NCBI RefSeq assembly: GCF_000685215.1
Contig: NZ_ARYJ01000002.1
Span: 351,044-415,043, forward strand
DNA length: 64,000 nt
Reading direction: 5' to 3'
DNA from: Hyphomonas jannaschiana VP2
Lineage (GTDB): Bacteria; Pseudomonadota; Alphaproteobacteria; Caulobacterales; Hyphomonadaceae
Shown here: piece by piece, positions 17,757-27,475 of the stretch
Layout of the letters: each line of letters opens with the position of its first letter
How positions within the stretch are numbered: position 1 is the first letter of the stretch
The notes under the pieces: generated by a model
Database searches by the model: none
Told to the model about the DNA's origin: nothing
Seen by the model: the letters and a program-made list of their open reading frames with translations, nothing else
Program-made: the position numbers and the translations under genes

Positions 17757-18782
17757 CTATCCCAGTTTCACAAGCATCTTGCCGGTATTGGCGCCGCTGA
17801 AGAGACCGATGAAGGCGTCAGGCGCCTTGTCGATTCCCTCCATCACGGTTTCCTGGAACTTCATCTGCCCTGCCGCGATCCATTTGGCCATATCCGCAAG
17901 GAAGGCTGGCTGCATATCGGCGTGGGTCGAGACGATGAAACCCTGGATCTTCAGCTGCTTGCCGACGACCTGGATGATATTGGGCGGACCAACCGGCGTG
18001 CCGGTTTCGTTGTACTGGGCGATCATCCCGCATTCGGCAAAGCGTGCCATCGGACGGGCTGCTTCGATGGCGGCGGTCAGGTGGTCGCCGCCGACATTGT
18101 CGAAATAGACGTCGATGCCTTTCGGGGCGGCTTCCTTCAGGGCAGCGACGAGGCCTTCAGCCCCTTTGGCCTGTTTGTAGTCGATCACATGATCGGCGCC
18201 GAGCGACTTCACGAAAGCGCATTTGTCCGGTCCGCCGGCCGAGCCGATGACGGTGCAGTTCTTGATCTTGGCGATCTGCACCACGGTGGAGCCGACGGCG
18301 CCAGCTGCGCCGGAGACGAACACGGTGTCGCCTTCCTTCAGCTCGGCCACTCGCAGGATGCCGGCATAGGCCGTGAGGCCCGGCATGCCCGCGACACCGA
18401 GAAAGGCGCTGTCCGGGAGGCCGGTATCGCCCGGCAGTTTCACCGCCATGGCGCTCGCCGGATCGCCGACCCAGGCCGTGCGCCAGCCATTCATCGACTG
18501 GACAAGGTCGCCGACCTGGAAATCGGGATTGTTCGATGCCGTCACCCGGCCGACGGCGCCGCCGGTCATGGTTTCGCCGATCTGGAAGGGCGGCACATAG
18601 CTTTCACGGTCATACATGCGGCCGCGCATATACGGGTCGACCGACATCCAGGAATTCTGGACCTGAATTTCACCGGGGCCCGGCTCGCCGATCTCGACCG
18701 TCTTTTTCTCGAAGTCTGACTGCTGCGGCAGTCCGACGGGGCGGCGGGCAAGGGCCCATTCCGTTGATGTAAGTGTAGCCAT
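17757..18782 (-). CDS. Zinc-independent NADP-dependent oxidoreductase (MDR, leukotriene B4 dehydrogenase-like)
   Basis: This 341-residue medium-chain reductase has the subfamily signature SVDPYMRGRM near 47, an NADP-binding loop SGAAGAVGSTVVQIAK near 151-166, and a VGKQLKIQGFI segment before the C-terminus. Such enzymes reduce the double bond of alpha,beta-unsaturated ketones or aldehydes using NADPH and lack catalytic zinc. A paralogue lies at 42867-43889. The gene precedes the unknown protein at 16840-17754 by two bases. The physiological substrate cannot be inferred. Confidence 0.88.
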   Translation of the reverse strand: MATLTSTEWALARRPVGLPQQSDFEKKTVEIGEPGPGEIQVQNSWMSVDPYMRGRMYDRESYVPPFQIGETMTGGAVGRVTASNNPDFQVGDLVQSMNGWRTAWVGDPASAMAVKLPGDTGLPDSAFLGVAGMPGLTAYAGILRVAELKEGDTVFVSGAAGAVGSTVVQIAKIKNCTVIGSAGGPDKCAFVKSLGADHVIDYKQAKGAEGLVAALKEAAPKGIDVYFDNVGGDHLTAAIEAARPMARFAECGMIAQYNETGTPVGPPNIIQVVGKQLKIQGFIVSTHADMQPAFLADMAKWIAAGQMKFQETVMEGIDKAPDAFIGLFSGANTGKMLVKLG

Positions 18783-18951
18783 TCGTGATTCCTCCTGCTT
18801 GGTTTCCTGTGTTTGTCTTGGGCCCTAATTGGGCGTGAAGAGCGGCGCTGTGAAGGGGCAATCGCCAAGAAAGCCGCTGCGGAGGGGCTGTGCCACAGCC
18901 TTGATACTGCGGCGGTTGGGTGCCATGCCGAACGGGACAGAGGGCTAGGAC

Positions 18952-19875
18952 ATGACGAAGCTGAAAGTGGGCGTCGCGGGCGCCGGGGTGTTCGGGAACT
19001 ATCACGCGCAGAAGGCGGCCGCATCGGTCCACACCGATCTGATTGGCGTCTACGACATCGATCTGCCCCGTGCGACCCGTATCGCTGAGCAGTTCGGCGC
19101 GAAGGGCTTCGACGACTATGCCGCTTTCCTGGAGGCATGCGACGCGGTCGTGATTGCTGTGCCCGCCACCTGGCACGAACCCTTGGCCCGGCAGGCAATC
19201 GAGGCGCACCGTCATGTTCTGTGTGAAAAGCCTCTGGCCCTGACCGGCAAGGCCGCGCGCTTCCTTGCTGACGAGGCCGCAGCCCATGGCCGCATCCTTC
19301 AGGTGGGCCATCAGGAGCGCTTCGTCGCGAAGGCGATGGGCGTGCTGGCCATTGAGGAAACCCCGCTGCTGCTGGAATCGGTCCGTTCCGGTCCGCCGGC
19401 GCCGGACAATCGCGCAGGCGATGTGTCGGTCATCTGGGATCTGATGATCCATGACCTCGACCTTGCCGCGATGATGCTGGGCAATGAGTTTACCGGCGTG
19501 AGCGCCACAGGGCGCCGCGTCCACTCGGCCCATATCGACGAGGCGACGGCTGAGTTCACCTATGCTGCCGGTGGCAAGGCCCGCCTGACAGCCAGCCGCG
19601 CCGCCACTGAGCGCCAGCGCAGCATGCATGTCGTCTATCCCTCAGGCGAAATCGCCATCGACTTCCTGACCCGCAAGGTCGAGAACTCCACGCCTTACGA
19701 GATCAAGGTCGACATCTCTGCTGAGCTGCCTGACCCGCTGGGCGCCGCTGATGAAGGCTTCTATGCCGCCTGCCTCGGCCTCGCGCGCAGCCCGGTGCCG
19801 GCCCACGGAACGGTCGGCGCCGTCGCAATGGCGGAAGCCGCCGAAGCCGCCGTGCTTGCAAAAATCGACGCCTGA
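18952..19875 (+). CDS. Gfo/Idh/MocA family oxidoreductase
   Basis: The 307-residue protein begins with a Rossmann fold (VGVAGAGVFGNYHA; GxGxxG at 10-15) and has the family EKPLA motif at 92-96, where Lys contributes to catalysis. The family oxidises or reduces sugars, inositols and related metabolites with NAD(P). The IWDLMIHDLDL segment near 163 supplies the usual C-terminal domain His/Asp residues. It stands alone, divergent from the MDR gene and ending directly against pth. Substrate unknown. Confidence 0.88.
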   Translation: MTKLKVGVAGAGVFGNYHAQKAAASVHTDLIGVYDIDLPRATRIAEQFGAKGFDDYAAFLEACDAVVIAVPATWHEPLARQAIEAHRHVLCEKPLALTGKAARFLADEAAAHGRILQVGHQERFVAKAMGVLAIEETPLLLESVRSGPPAPDNRAGDVSVIWDLMIHDLDLAAMMLGNEFTGVSATGRRVHSAHIDEATAEFTYAAGGKARLTASRAATERQRSMHVVYPSGEIAIDFLTRKVENSTPYEIKVDISAELPDPLGAADEGFYAACLGLARSPVPAHGTVGAVAMAEAAEAAVLAKIDA

Positions 19876-20487
19876 TCAGGCCTCGCCGCGCTTGGCGGCC
19901 TGTTTCGGATCGTGCTTCGGTGCCGGGGCGAGGCGCATGACTTCGGTCTGAAACCGCTCGTCATCGCCATCCAGCAGGAAGGGCAGGGCGCTTCCGATTG
20001 CGTCGATCATCGGCTCGAACCATTGCAGGTCAGCCTTGGTGAAGTCTGACAGGACGTGCGGCATGACCATGGCCTTGTCGCCGGGATGACCGATACCGAT
20101 CCGCACACGGCGGAAGCTTTCGCCGAGATGCGCCATCATCGAGCGCACGCCGTTATTGCCGGAATGCCCGCCACCGCGCTTCACGCGCAGCCGCCCGGGG
20201 GCGAGATCGATCTCGTCATAGAAGACGGTCACATCATCAGCCGGGCGCTTGTAGAATTGCAGGATCTTCGAGAGGGCACGGCCGGTCTCGTTGTAATAGG
20301 TCTGCGGTTTGACAAGCAGAACCTTTTGCCCGCCGACATTGCCCTCCGCGATCAGGCTTTCGAACTTCGAACGCCATGGCCCGAAATTGTACCGCGTGTG
20401 CAGGGCGTCCACCACGATGAAGCCGGCATTGTGCCGGTTCTTTGCGTAGCGGTCGGTGGGGTTTCCCTGTCCGGTAAGGATCAACAT
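19876..20487 (-). CDS. pth: Peptidyl-tRNA hydrolase
   Basis: Pth releases tRNA from peptidyl-tRNAs that fall off the ribosome. The 203-residue protein has GQGNP (6-10), the catalytic His19 in NRHNAGF, KPQTYYNETG near 60 and the substrate-binding KRGGGHSGNNG segment near 103. The length is slightly above the E. coli enzyme because of a basic C-terminal tail. It lies downstream of rplY on the same strand, a common bacterial pairing, with a strong terminator-like hairpin between them. Confidence 0.96.
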   Translation of the reverse strand: MLILTGQGNPTDRYAKNRHNAGFIVVDALHTRYNFGPWRSKFESLIAEGNVGGQKVLLVKPQTYYNETGRALSKILQFYKRPADDVTVFYDEIDLAPGRLRVKRGGGHSGNNGVRSMMAHLGESFRRVRIGIGHPGDKAMVMPHVLSDFTKADLQWFEPMIDAIGSALPFLLDGDDERFQTEVMRLAPAPKHDPKQAAKRGEA

Positions 20488-20520
20488 GAGGAATGCGCCT
20501 CCTGCCGGGGCTTGGGGGTA

Positions 20521-20562
20521 AAAAGTGAGCGGCCCGCCTGCAACATAGGACAGGCGGGCCGC
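20521..20562 (-). terminator. Terminator-like hairpin between rplY and pth
   Basis: A perfect 12-bp GC-rich stem (20529-20540 with 20551-20562) with a ten-base loop is followed on the minus strand by TCACTTTTT. It probably ends or attenuates rplY transcription before pth. Confidence 0.8.
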
Positions 20563-20588
20563 ACGTTAAAGGATGGAAGGGAAGAGAC

Positions 20589-21236
20589 TTAGTCTTCTTT
20601 CTCTTCGTCGCCTTCTTCTTCAGCGCCTTCTTCTTCGCCTGCCTCGGCAGAGGTATCATCGGCCTTGGCCGAGCGGCCGGCGATGGTGGCGATGGTGAAG
20701 TCGCGGTCGGTGATGGTCGGCTCGGCATCGCCCGGCAGGGTGATGTCGGAGATTTTCACATTGTCGCCGATTTCCAGCTTGGAGACGTCGGCTTCCAGCG
20801 ATTCCGGAATGTGGCCGGCCGGGACGAGCAGTTCGACCGCGTGGCGAACCACGTTGAGCGTGCCGCCCTTCTTGAGGCCCGGCGAGACTTCTTCGCCGAC
20901 GAAGTGCACAGCCACTTCTACCTTGATCTTCTGCTTGGCGTCGACGCGGAACAGGTCCACGTGCATCGGCTGGTCGGTGACCGGGTGCATCTGGATCGCC
21001 TGCGGGATCACCAGCTGCTTCTCGCCTTTGTGGACGAGGGTTGCGGTCGAAGACAGGAAGTGGCCAGTTTCGATGGCCTTCTGCACTTCACCACGCTTCA
21101 GGCTGATCGCCACCGGGTCCTGGCCGCCACCATAGAGGACGCCCGGCACCATGCCGTTTTTGCGGGCTTCACGGGCGCCGCCGGTGCCGACGCGCTCGCG
21201 CAGTTCGACATTGAAGGTAATCTGTTGTTTTGACAT
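20589..21236 (-). CDS. rplY: 50S ribosomal protein L25/general stress protein Ctc
   Basis: The 215-residue protein is the long Ctc/TL5 form of L25, which binds 5S rRNA. The L25 domain (about 1-95) contains REARKNGMVPGVLYGG and HVDLFRVD; a second beta domain follows to about 185. The C-terminal tail is a low-complexity acidic run of Glu, Asp and Lys. pth lies downstream on the same strand. Confidence 0.95.
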   Translation of the reverse strand: MSKQQITFNVELRERVGTGGAREARKNGMVPGVLYGGGQDPVAISLKRGEVQKAIETGHFLSSTATLVHKGEKQLVIPQAIQMHPVTDQPMHVDLFRVDAKQKIKVEVAVHFVGEEVSPGLKKGGTLNVVRHAVELLVPAGHIPESLEADVSKLEIGDNVKISDITLPGDAEPTITDRDFTIATIAGRSAKADDTSAEAGEEEGAEEEGDEEKED

Positions 21237-21497
21237 TGTTTTTCCTTTCGCCCTCGACTCCGCCCCGCCAGTCCGGTGAGGTGAGAAGCTGACACGTACG
21301 GCCTCGCGCCGCCGTTTCTGAAGGCGCGCAGGTACCCCATAAGCCCTGTATTGGCAAGGGTTTGCGGCAGGTGGAATGGGGCGGGCTTTAGCGCCCTGTC
21401 AGTCTGCTTTGACTTGTTTCCGCCCCCTCCGACCAAGGTCGGGGATGGTGGCGGGGGGAAATCGCGTAAACTGGTGAAAAGAATACGGGAGGAAAAG

Positions 21498-21701
21498 ATG
21501 CTGAAATCGCATGTGATGATGGCCTTCGGCCTGCTTATGGCCGCAATCTATGCGGTGCGTCTCGCGTCGGGCTTCAGCCTGTCGGACGGGTTCGGCCTCG
21601 GCGAGGCTTACCTGATCGGCGGGCTGGGGCTGGCCGGGGCGCTGCTCTGGAGTGGCTGGAAAGAACGGCGCCACGCCAAGCGTATCCGCCAGGAAAGCTA
21701 A
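21498..21701 (+). CDS. Small two-helix membrane protein
   Basis: The 67-residue protein has two hydrophobic segments (about 5-20 and 35-52) and a basic C-terminus (KERRHAKRIRQES), which predicts two membrane helices with the tail inside. A GGGAGG site eight bases before the ATG at 21498 sets the start; the open frame continues upstream to 21351 without coding character. A clear terminator follows. Function unknown. Confidence 0.75.
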   Translation: MLKSHVMMAFGLLMAAIYAVRLASGFSLSDGFGLGEAYLIGGLGLAGALLWSGWKERRHAKRIRQES

Positions 21702-21711
21702 GACCAAAGTG

Positions 21712-21734
21712 GGGCTGTCTGAGACAGCCCTTTT
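21712..21734 (+). terminator. Rho-independent terminator of the small membrane protein gene
   Basis: GGGCTGTC pairs with GACAGCCC around a three-base loop and is followed by TTTT. It separates the small gene from the acetate symporter operon. Confidence 0.88.
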
Positions 21735-21828
21735 GCGTCAGCGTGCAACCTGCGGCTGCCGCACCCCGACAACAAGAACGGCCACATGAGCCGGCGACGG
21801 CAAGGGTCAAAGGGAGGAAACGGAAACA

Positions 21829-22095
21829 ATGACTCACAATATCAAAGAGATTGATGCGAAGGGGTACTGGCGCGACGTCGTCAGGCTGACCCTGAGCCTT
21901 CTCGCCATCTGGTTCATCGTGTCCTACGGGGCAGGCATCCTGCTGCGCAGCGTGCTCGACCAGGTGTCGATCGGCGGCGCGCCCCTGGGATTCTGGTTCG
22001 CACAGAACGGATCCATCTACGTCTTCGTGGGGCTGATTTTCTACTACTGCCGGGCAATGAACCGCCTGGAGAAGAAATACGGCGTGGAGGCCTGA
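21829..22095 (+). CDS. DUF4212 small subunit of a sodium/solute symporter
   Basis: This 88-residue protein has two membrane helices and the conserved features of DUF4212: an N-terminal YWRDVVRLTL segment, PLGFWFAQNGSIYVFVGLIFYY, and a C-terminal NRLEKKYG. DUF4212 proteins occur immediately upstream of a specific group of SSS symporters and are thought to be accessory subunits. Here the symporter starts four bases after the stop, with its ribosome binding site inside this gene. Confidence 0.92.
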   Translation: MTHNIKEIDAKGYWRDVVRLTLSLLAIWFIVSYGAGILLRSVLDQVSIGGAPLGFWFAQNGSIYVFVGLIFYYCRAMNRLEKKYGVEA

Positions 22096-22099
22096 GACG

Positions 22100-23869
22100 A
22101 TGGGCGGCGAGGAATTCTGGACCTATTTCTGGGTCATCCTGACTTTCGGGACTTATATCGGCATTGCGCTCTGGGCGCGGGCCGGTTCGACCGACGACTT
22201 CTATGTCGCCGGACATGACGTCCACCCCACCGTCAACGGCATGGCCACGGCGGCCGACTGGATGTCGGCGGCCTCGTTCCTGTCCATGGCGGGCCTGATT
22301 GCCTTCATGGGCTATGGTGGCTCGGTCTATCTGATGGGCTGGACCGGCGGTTATGTTCTGCTGGCCCTGTTGCTTGCGCCATTCCTGCGCGAGTTCGGCA
22401 AGTTCACCGTGCCGGACTTTGTGGGCGACCGCTACTACTCGACCACGGCCCGCCTGATCGCGGTCGTCTGTGCCCTGTTCGTTTCGTTCACCTACATCGC
22501 CGGGCAGATGAAGGGTGTGGGCGTGGCCTTTTCAGGCTTCCTGGGGGTCGAGTTCAACACCGGCATCATGGTCGGCATGGCGATTGTGTTCGTCTACGCG
22601 GTGCTCGGCGGCATGAAGGGCGTCACCTATACGCAGGTGGCTCAATATGTCGTGCTGATCTTTGCTTACACTGTACCCGCGATCTTCATTTCACTGATCG
22701 TTACCGGAAATCCGGTCCCGCAGCTGGGCTTCATCTCCAATGTGAAGGGTGAAGACATCTCCATGCTGGAGAAGCTGAATACCGTCGTGACGGATCTCGG
22801 CTTCCTCGAGTACACGCAGACCGACAAGTCCATGTTCGACGTGTTCGCCATCACAGGCGCGCTCATGTTCGGCACGGCCGGTCTGCCGCATGTGATCATC
22901 CGCTTCTTCACCGTGTCGAGCGCAGGGGCTGCCCGCGTGTCGGCCGGCTGGGCGCTGGTGTTCATTGCGCTGCTCTACACGACCGCACCGGCTGTGGCCT
23001 CGCTCGCCCGTCTCAACTTCATCGATACGGTGAATGAGTCGACCTATATCGCGAGCGATGCCGACTATGACACCGAAGCGGCGGCCATCGTGGCCGAGGG
23101 CGGCAAGCCGATCCCGAAATGGTTCAAGGACTGGGAAAAGATCGGCCTGCTGGAAGTGACTGACAAGAATGGCGACGGCGTTGTCCAGTACCGCGCCGGG
23201 GCTGACAATGAAGTCACCAAGCTGGACCGTGACATCATCGTGACGGCGAACCCCTCCATCGCTGGCCTGCCAGCCTGGGTGATCGGTCTTGTCGTGGCAG
23301 GCGGACTCGCAGCGGCCCTGTCGACAGCGGCGGGTCTCCTGATGGTGATCTCGTCCTCGGTCAGCCACGACCTCTGCCGGCGGACCTTCTTCAAGGGCAT
23401 GACCGACCAGCAGGAACTGCTCACCGCGCGGGGCGCAGCGGCTGGTGCCGTGATCCTCGCCGGGATCATGGGAATGAACACGGCCAAGCTCGGCTTCGTG
23501 GCGCAGGTGGTTGCCTTCGCCTTCGGTCTGGCTGCCGCCTCGCTCTTCCCGGTAATCGTGCTCGGCATCTTCTGGAAGCGGATGAACCGCGAAGGCGCCA
23601 TCGCCTCCATGCTGACCGGTCTCATCACCACCTTCTGGTACATCTACCACTTCAAGTTCGTGGACACGGATTCCTCGCACTGGTGGCTGGGCGTGTCTCC
23701 GGAAGGGATCGGCTTTGTCTTCATGTTCCTGTCGCTGGCTGTCGGCGTTGTGGTCGCCCTGGTGACCGCTCCTCCGCCACAGGACATCCAGGATCTGGTG
23801 GAAGACATCCGTGTGCCCGGAACCCGGACCCCACACGGGATCGCGGACGCGGAAATGCTGCCCGAATAA
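22100..23869 (+). CDS. SSS family cation/acetate-type symporter
   Basis: The 589-residue inner-membrane protein has about thirteen helices and belongs to the sodium:solute symporter group that pairs with DUF4212. The ADWMSAASFLSMAGL segment near 50 and GYGGSVYLMGWTGGY are family signatures. A hydrophilic insertion at about 310-385 lies between helices. ActP-like members take up acetate and other short carboxylates with Na+. The neighbourhood (CrbS/CrbR-like regulators, Acs) makes acetate the best guess. A strong terminator follows. Confidence 0.9.
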   Translation: MGGEEFWTYFWVILTFGTYIGIALWARAGSTDDFYVAGHDVHPTVNGMATAADWMSAASFLSMAGLIAFMGYGGSVYLMGWTGGYVLLALLLAPFLREFGKFTVPDFVGDRYYSTTARLIAVVCALFVSFTYIAGQMKGVGVAFSGFLGVEFNTGIMVGMAIVFVYAVLGGMKGVTYTQVAQYVVLIFAYTVPAIFISLIVTGNPVPQLGFISNVKGEDISMLEKLNTVVTDLGFLEYTQTDKSMFDVFAITGALMFGTAGLPHVIIRFFTVSSAGAARVSAGWALVFIALLYTTAPAVASLARLNFIDTVNESTYIASDADYDTEAAAIVAEGGKPIPKWFKDWEKIGLLEVTDKNGDGVVQYRAGADNEVTKLDRDIIVTANPSIAGLPAWVIGLVVAGGLAAALSTAAGLLMVISSSVSHDLCRRTFFKGMTDQQELLTARGAAAGAVILAGIMGMNTAKLGFVAQVVAFAFGLAAASLFPVIVLGIFWKRMNREGAIASMLTGLITTFWYIYHFKFVDTDSSHWWLGVSPEGIGFVFMFLSLAVGVVVALVTAPPPQDIQDLVEDIRVPGTRTPHGIADAEMLPE

Positions 23870-23899
23870 GAAGGCGGCACTCCGGAACCTTCCCAACCT

Positions 23900-23930
23900 G
23901 GGCGGTCCGTCAGAGCGGACCGCCCATTTT
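23900..23930 (+). terminator. Rho-independent terminator of the symporter operon
   Basis: A perfect 10-bp stem (23900-23909 with 23916-23925) with a six-base loop is followed by ATTTT. It separates the DUF4212/symporter operon from the kinase gene. Confidence 0.92.
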
Positions 23931-24011
23931 GATTCTCTGCACCAGACCTTGGGCGAACTTGCCAGACGGGCGCCTGGCGGGTGAAGATCGGCCCTCAAGG
24001 AGTTTTCGTCC

Positions 24012-27000
24012 ATGCCGGTCTGGCTAATCGTTGGGGCAACGGGGCTTTATGTGCTCGGCCTGTTTGCCATTGCCTGGCGCGGCGACCGGCGCGCGCGGGA
24101 GCCTTCGGCAACCCATAGCCCGTACATCTACGCCCTGGCGCTGGCGGTGTATTGCACCTCTTGGACGTTCTTCGGCGCGGTCGGCACGTCGGCCACCAAT
24201 GGCTGGGACTATTTCGCGATTTATCTCGGTCCGGCGCTGGTCTTCCTGTTCCTGCCGGACCTGATCCGCCGGATCGGGGATGTTGCCCAGCGGGAGAGTA
24301 TCTCTTCGCTGTCGGACTTTCTGTCCGCCCGCTATGGCAAGAGCCGCGGCGTCGGCGCGCTGGCGGCGTTGGCGGCGGTAGCGGGTAGCCTGCCTTACAT
24401 CGCCCTACAGCTGAAATCGGTGGGGATGAGCTTTCAGGCGCTGGCCTATGGGGCAGAGAATGCCGGGGCCCGCCCGGCCAGCCAGACCGTCCTGTTCACC
24501 GCGCTTGCCATGGGTGTCTTTGCCATCCTGTTCGGGGCGCGCCAGTCGGATGCGACGCGGCGCAATGCCGGCCTGATGCAGGTGCTGGCACTGGAGGCGG
24601 TGATCAAGCTCGTCGCCCTGGTGGCCGTTGCCACACTGTCCCTGTCGCTGATCACATCGCCGGACATTCATGTGCCGGCGCAGGCGACCGAGCCGTTTTC
24701 AGGCGGGGTTCTGTCACAGCGGATGATCACCACCACGATCCTGTCCATGTGCGCGATTATCTGCCTGCCGCGCCAGTTCCACGTTGCAGTGATCGAGCGG
24801 CGCGACCGGCGTGAGGTGAAGACCGCGCGTGTCGTGTTCGTAGCTTATCTCGCCCTGACCAGCGCGGTGGTCATCCCGATCACGATTGCCGGCCTGTCGA
24901 CCCTCGGCGCCGATGTGCCGCCGGACCTCTTTGTGCTCGACCTGCCGCTGGCGCAGGACAACGGCCTGCTGGCCCTGTTCGTGTTCCTGGGCGGCTTCTC
25001 GGCGGCAACCGGCATGGTGATCGTGTCCAGTGTTGCCCTGTCGACCATGGTCACCAATGACCTGATCGTCCCGGCGGTGATGCAGACCGGCCGCTTCGCC
25101 AGCCTTGGCGGCAATTCCGGTGCGCGCCTGACCATGATCCGCCGGGGCGTGATCATCGTCATCGTGCTATGTGCCTATGGCTATTACCGGCTGGCCGGGA
25201 CGGGCGAAGCGCTGGCGCAGATCGGCCTCCTTTCCTTCGCTGCCGCGGCCCAGTTTGCGCCGGGGCTGGTCGGCGGCGTCTACTGGCGCAGCGGACGGCG
25301 GGCAGGAGTCGTCTGGGGGCTGTTGCTCGGCATGGGCCTTTGGGCCTACACGCTGTTCCTGCCGGCGATCCTTCAGCATGACCGGATGGCCGCCGCTCTG
25401 CCGGGCTGGCTGGACCCGCATGCCCTGCTGGGGGCGCGTTTCGATGACAGCCTGATCCACGGCGTCGTCTGGAGCCTCGGCGCCAATATCGCCGCCTATA
25501 TCATCCTGTCGCTTAGGGCGCGCGAGCGTCTGCGCGACCGGGTTCAGTCCTCTGTCTTTGTCGGCGATCCGGAGCCGCGCGGCCAGACGGACCCCGGCTC
25601 GGCGGATACTGTCGCGGCGGTGACACCCAACGGGCTGAAGACGCTGGCCTCCCGCTTCCTGAACCCTGAAGCCGTGGAACATGCCTTCGCCGATTTCGGG
25701 CGGGTGTCCGGTGTGTCCGCATCCGGTGATGGCCCGGCGGACTGGCGGCTTGTTCAGCGGACGGAGCGCTTGCTCGCATCGGCGCTGGGGGCCTCATCGG
25801 CCCGCGTCGTGCTGGCATCGGCCATCGGGGGCAACCAGGTCGCCCTGCGCGATGTGCTCTCCATGCTGGATCACAAGACCCAGGCCGAACGGTTCGACCG
25901 GCACATGCTGCAATCCATGCTGGAGAACATTTCGCAGGGAATTTCCGTGGTGGATTCAGATCAGCGCCTTGTCGCGTGGAACACCGCCTATCTGGACCTG
26001 TTCCATTACCCGAACGATCTCGTGGCGGTCGGCACGCCGGTGTCAAAACTGATCGAATACAATCTGAAGTCCGGCTGGATCGATGGCGACCCGGCAGAAG
26101 AGGCCCACCGCCGCGTGGCGCACATGAGGGCGGGGCGCCAGCATACCTATGAACGGCGCAATCCCGATGGGCGCTTCCTGCGCATCGTCGGCAACCCGAC
26201 GCCGGGCGGAGGCTATGTCACGACCTTCACGGACATCACAGAAGACAAGCTGCGCGAGCGGGCCCTGATCGAAGCCAACGAGACTCTCGAGACACGGGTT
26301 CGCGAACGCACGCAGGACCTTGAAGACATGGCGCAGGATCTGGACCTCGCCCGCCGTGACGCCGAAGGGGCGAACGCCTCTAAGACGCGCTTCCTTGCGG
26401 CGGCGAGCCACGATCTGCTGCAGCCCCTGAACGCGGCACGCCTGTTCCTCGGTTCCATCCGGGCGGACGAGCAGGGCCAGACGCTGGTCTCACGCGCAGA
26501 CAAGGCCATTCAGTCTGCAGACGAACTGATCCGCGGCCTGCTGGACATTTCACGTCTCGATCATGGCAGCATCGCGCCGAAGCCGGTGCAGCTGCCGGTC
26601 GGTCCCTTGCTGGAGGATCTGGTGGAAGAGGCCATGCCGATGGCAGAGCAGGCCGGGATCGATCTGCGCATCGCCCCCTCCAGCCTCGTGGTGGAGGCGG
26701 ATCCGGACTTTCTGAAAAGTATCCTGCGGAACTTCATCTCCAACGCCCGGCGCTATACGCGCGAAGGCGCGGTACTGGTCGGGGCGCGCCGGCGTGGAAA
26801 CATGGCGCGGATCGAGGTGTGGGACACAGGGCCCGGTATTCCCGCAGACAGCCTGCCGCTTGTGTTCGAGGAGTTCCGGCGTTTCGAGGATACCGACAAT
26901 ACAGGTATCCGGGGCGCAGGCCTGGGCCTGCCCGTTTCCAAACGCCTTGCGGACCTGATGGAGGCGGACATCAAGATCCGTTCGGTGCCCGGCCGCGGCA

Positions 27001-27467
27001 GCGTCTTTTCCGTGACGGTTCCGCTGGCGGCCAAGTCCGGCAAGCGCAAGCGCAGCGTTCCGAAGAATGCGGCGCCAAAACCAGTCAGCCTTGCCGGTCT
27101 GAAAGTTCTGGTCGTGGACGACGAAGCCGCCATCGTGGACGGCATGACCGCGTTGCTCACCGGATGGGGCTGTGAGGTCCGCGGTGCGCGCTCTGCCGCC
27201 GAGGCACAGGCCTGGCTAGGTGCCGAGCCGTTCGATGCGATGATCGCGGACCTGAACCTGCAGGATGCGATCGACGGCTTTGACCTGATCGCGATGAGCC
27301 GGACCAAACTGACCTCACCGGACAATGTACTGCTGTTGACCGCCGCGTCGAACGACGCGGTGCGGACGCAGGCTGGCATCGACGGGGTGGCCATGCTGCG
27401 CAAACCGGCCGCGCCAGACGACATCCGCCGCTTCCTGGAGGGGCTGTCGCAGAACGTCTCCGCCTGA
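24012..27467 (+). CDS. crbS: CrbS-like hybrid sensor histidine kinase with SSS transporter domain
   Basis: The 1151-residue protein joins an SSS symporter-like membrane domain (about 1-500, roughly thirteen helices), a PAS domain (about 630-750), a coiled-coil linker, a HisKA domain with phosphoacceptor His800 in AAASHDLLQPLN, a HATPase domain (DTGPGIP, GAGLGLPVSKRL) and a C-terminal receiver with Asp1080. This architecture is that of CrbS/CbrA kinases. CrbS with CrbR activates acs, the acetate switch, in several gammaproteobacteria. The LuxR-type regulator converges from the other strand, and acs lies close by. AAGGAG precedes the start. The sensed ligand is unproven. Confidence 0.9.
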   Translation: MPVWLIVGATGLYVLGLFAIAWRGDRRAREPSATHSPYIYALALAVYCTSWTFFGAVGTSATNGWDYFAIYLGPALVFLFLPDLIRRIGDVAQRESISSLSDFLSARYGKSRGVGALAALAAVAGSLPYIALQLKSVGMSFQALAYGAENAGARPASQTVLFTALAMGVFAILFGARQSDATRRNAGLMQVLALEAVIKLVALVAVATLSLSLITSPDIHVPAQATEPFSGGVLSQRMITTTILSMCAIICLPRQFHVAVIERRDRREVKTARVVFVAYLALTSAVVIPITIAGLSTLGADVPPDLFVLDLPLAQDNGLLALFVFLGGFSAATGMVIVSSVALSTMVTNDLIVPAVMQTGRFASLGGNSGARLTMIRRGVIIVIVLCAYGYYRLAGTGEALAQIGLLSFAAAAQFAPGLVGGVYWRSGRRAGVVWGLLLGMGLWAYTLFLPAILQHDRMAAALPGWLDPHALLGARFDDSLIHGVVWSLGANIAAYIILSLRARERLRDRVQSSVFVGDPEPRGQTDPGSADTVAAVTPNGLKTLASRFLNPEAVEHAFADFGRVSGVSASGDGPADWRLVQRTERLLASALGASSARVVLASAIGGNQVALRDVLSMLDHKTQAERFDRHMLQSMLENISQGISVVDSDQRLVAWNTAYLDLFHYPNDLVAVGTPVSKLIEYNLKSGWIDGDPAEEAHRRVAHMRAGRQHTYERRNPDGRFLRIVGNPTPGGGYVTTFTDITEDKLRERALIEANETLETRVRERTQDLEDMAQDLDLARRDAEGANASKTRFLAAASHDLLQPLNAARLFLGSIRADEQGQTLVSRADKAIQSADELIRGLLDISRLDHGSIAPKPVQLPVGPLLEDLVEEAMPMAEQAGIDLRIAPSSLVVEADPDFLKSILRNFISNARRYTREGAVLVGARRRGNMARIEVWDTGPGIPADSLPLVFEEFRRFEDTDNTGIRGAGLGLPVSKRLADLMEADIKIRSVPGRGSVFSVTVPLAAKSGKRKRSVPKNAAPKPVSLAGLKVLVVDDEAAIVDGMTALLTGWGCEVRGARSAAEAQAWLGAEPFDAMIADLNLQDAIDGFDLIAMSRTKLTSPDNVLLLTAASNDAVRTQAGIDGVAMLRKPAAPDDIRRFLEGLSQNVSA

Positions 27468-27475
27468 GCGCGGGG

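Noticed and set aside
22691..24013. 440-codon minus-strand frame opposite the symporter gene
   Set aside because: Runs through the symporter and its terminator; His/Arg/Gly-rich shadow sequence.
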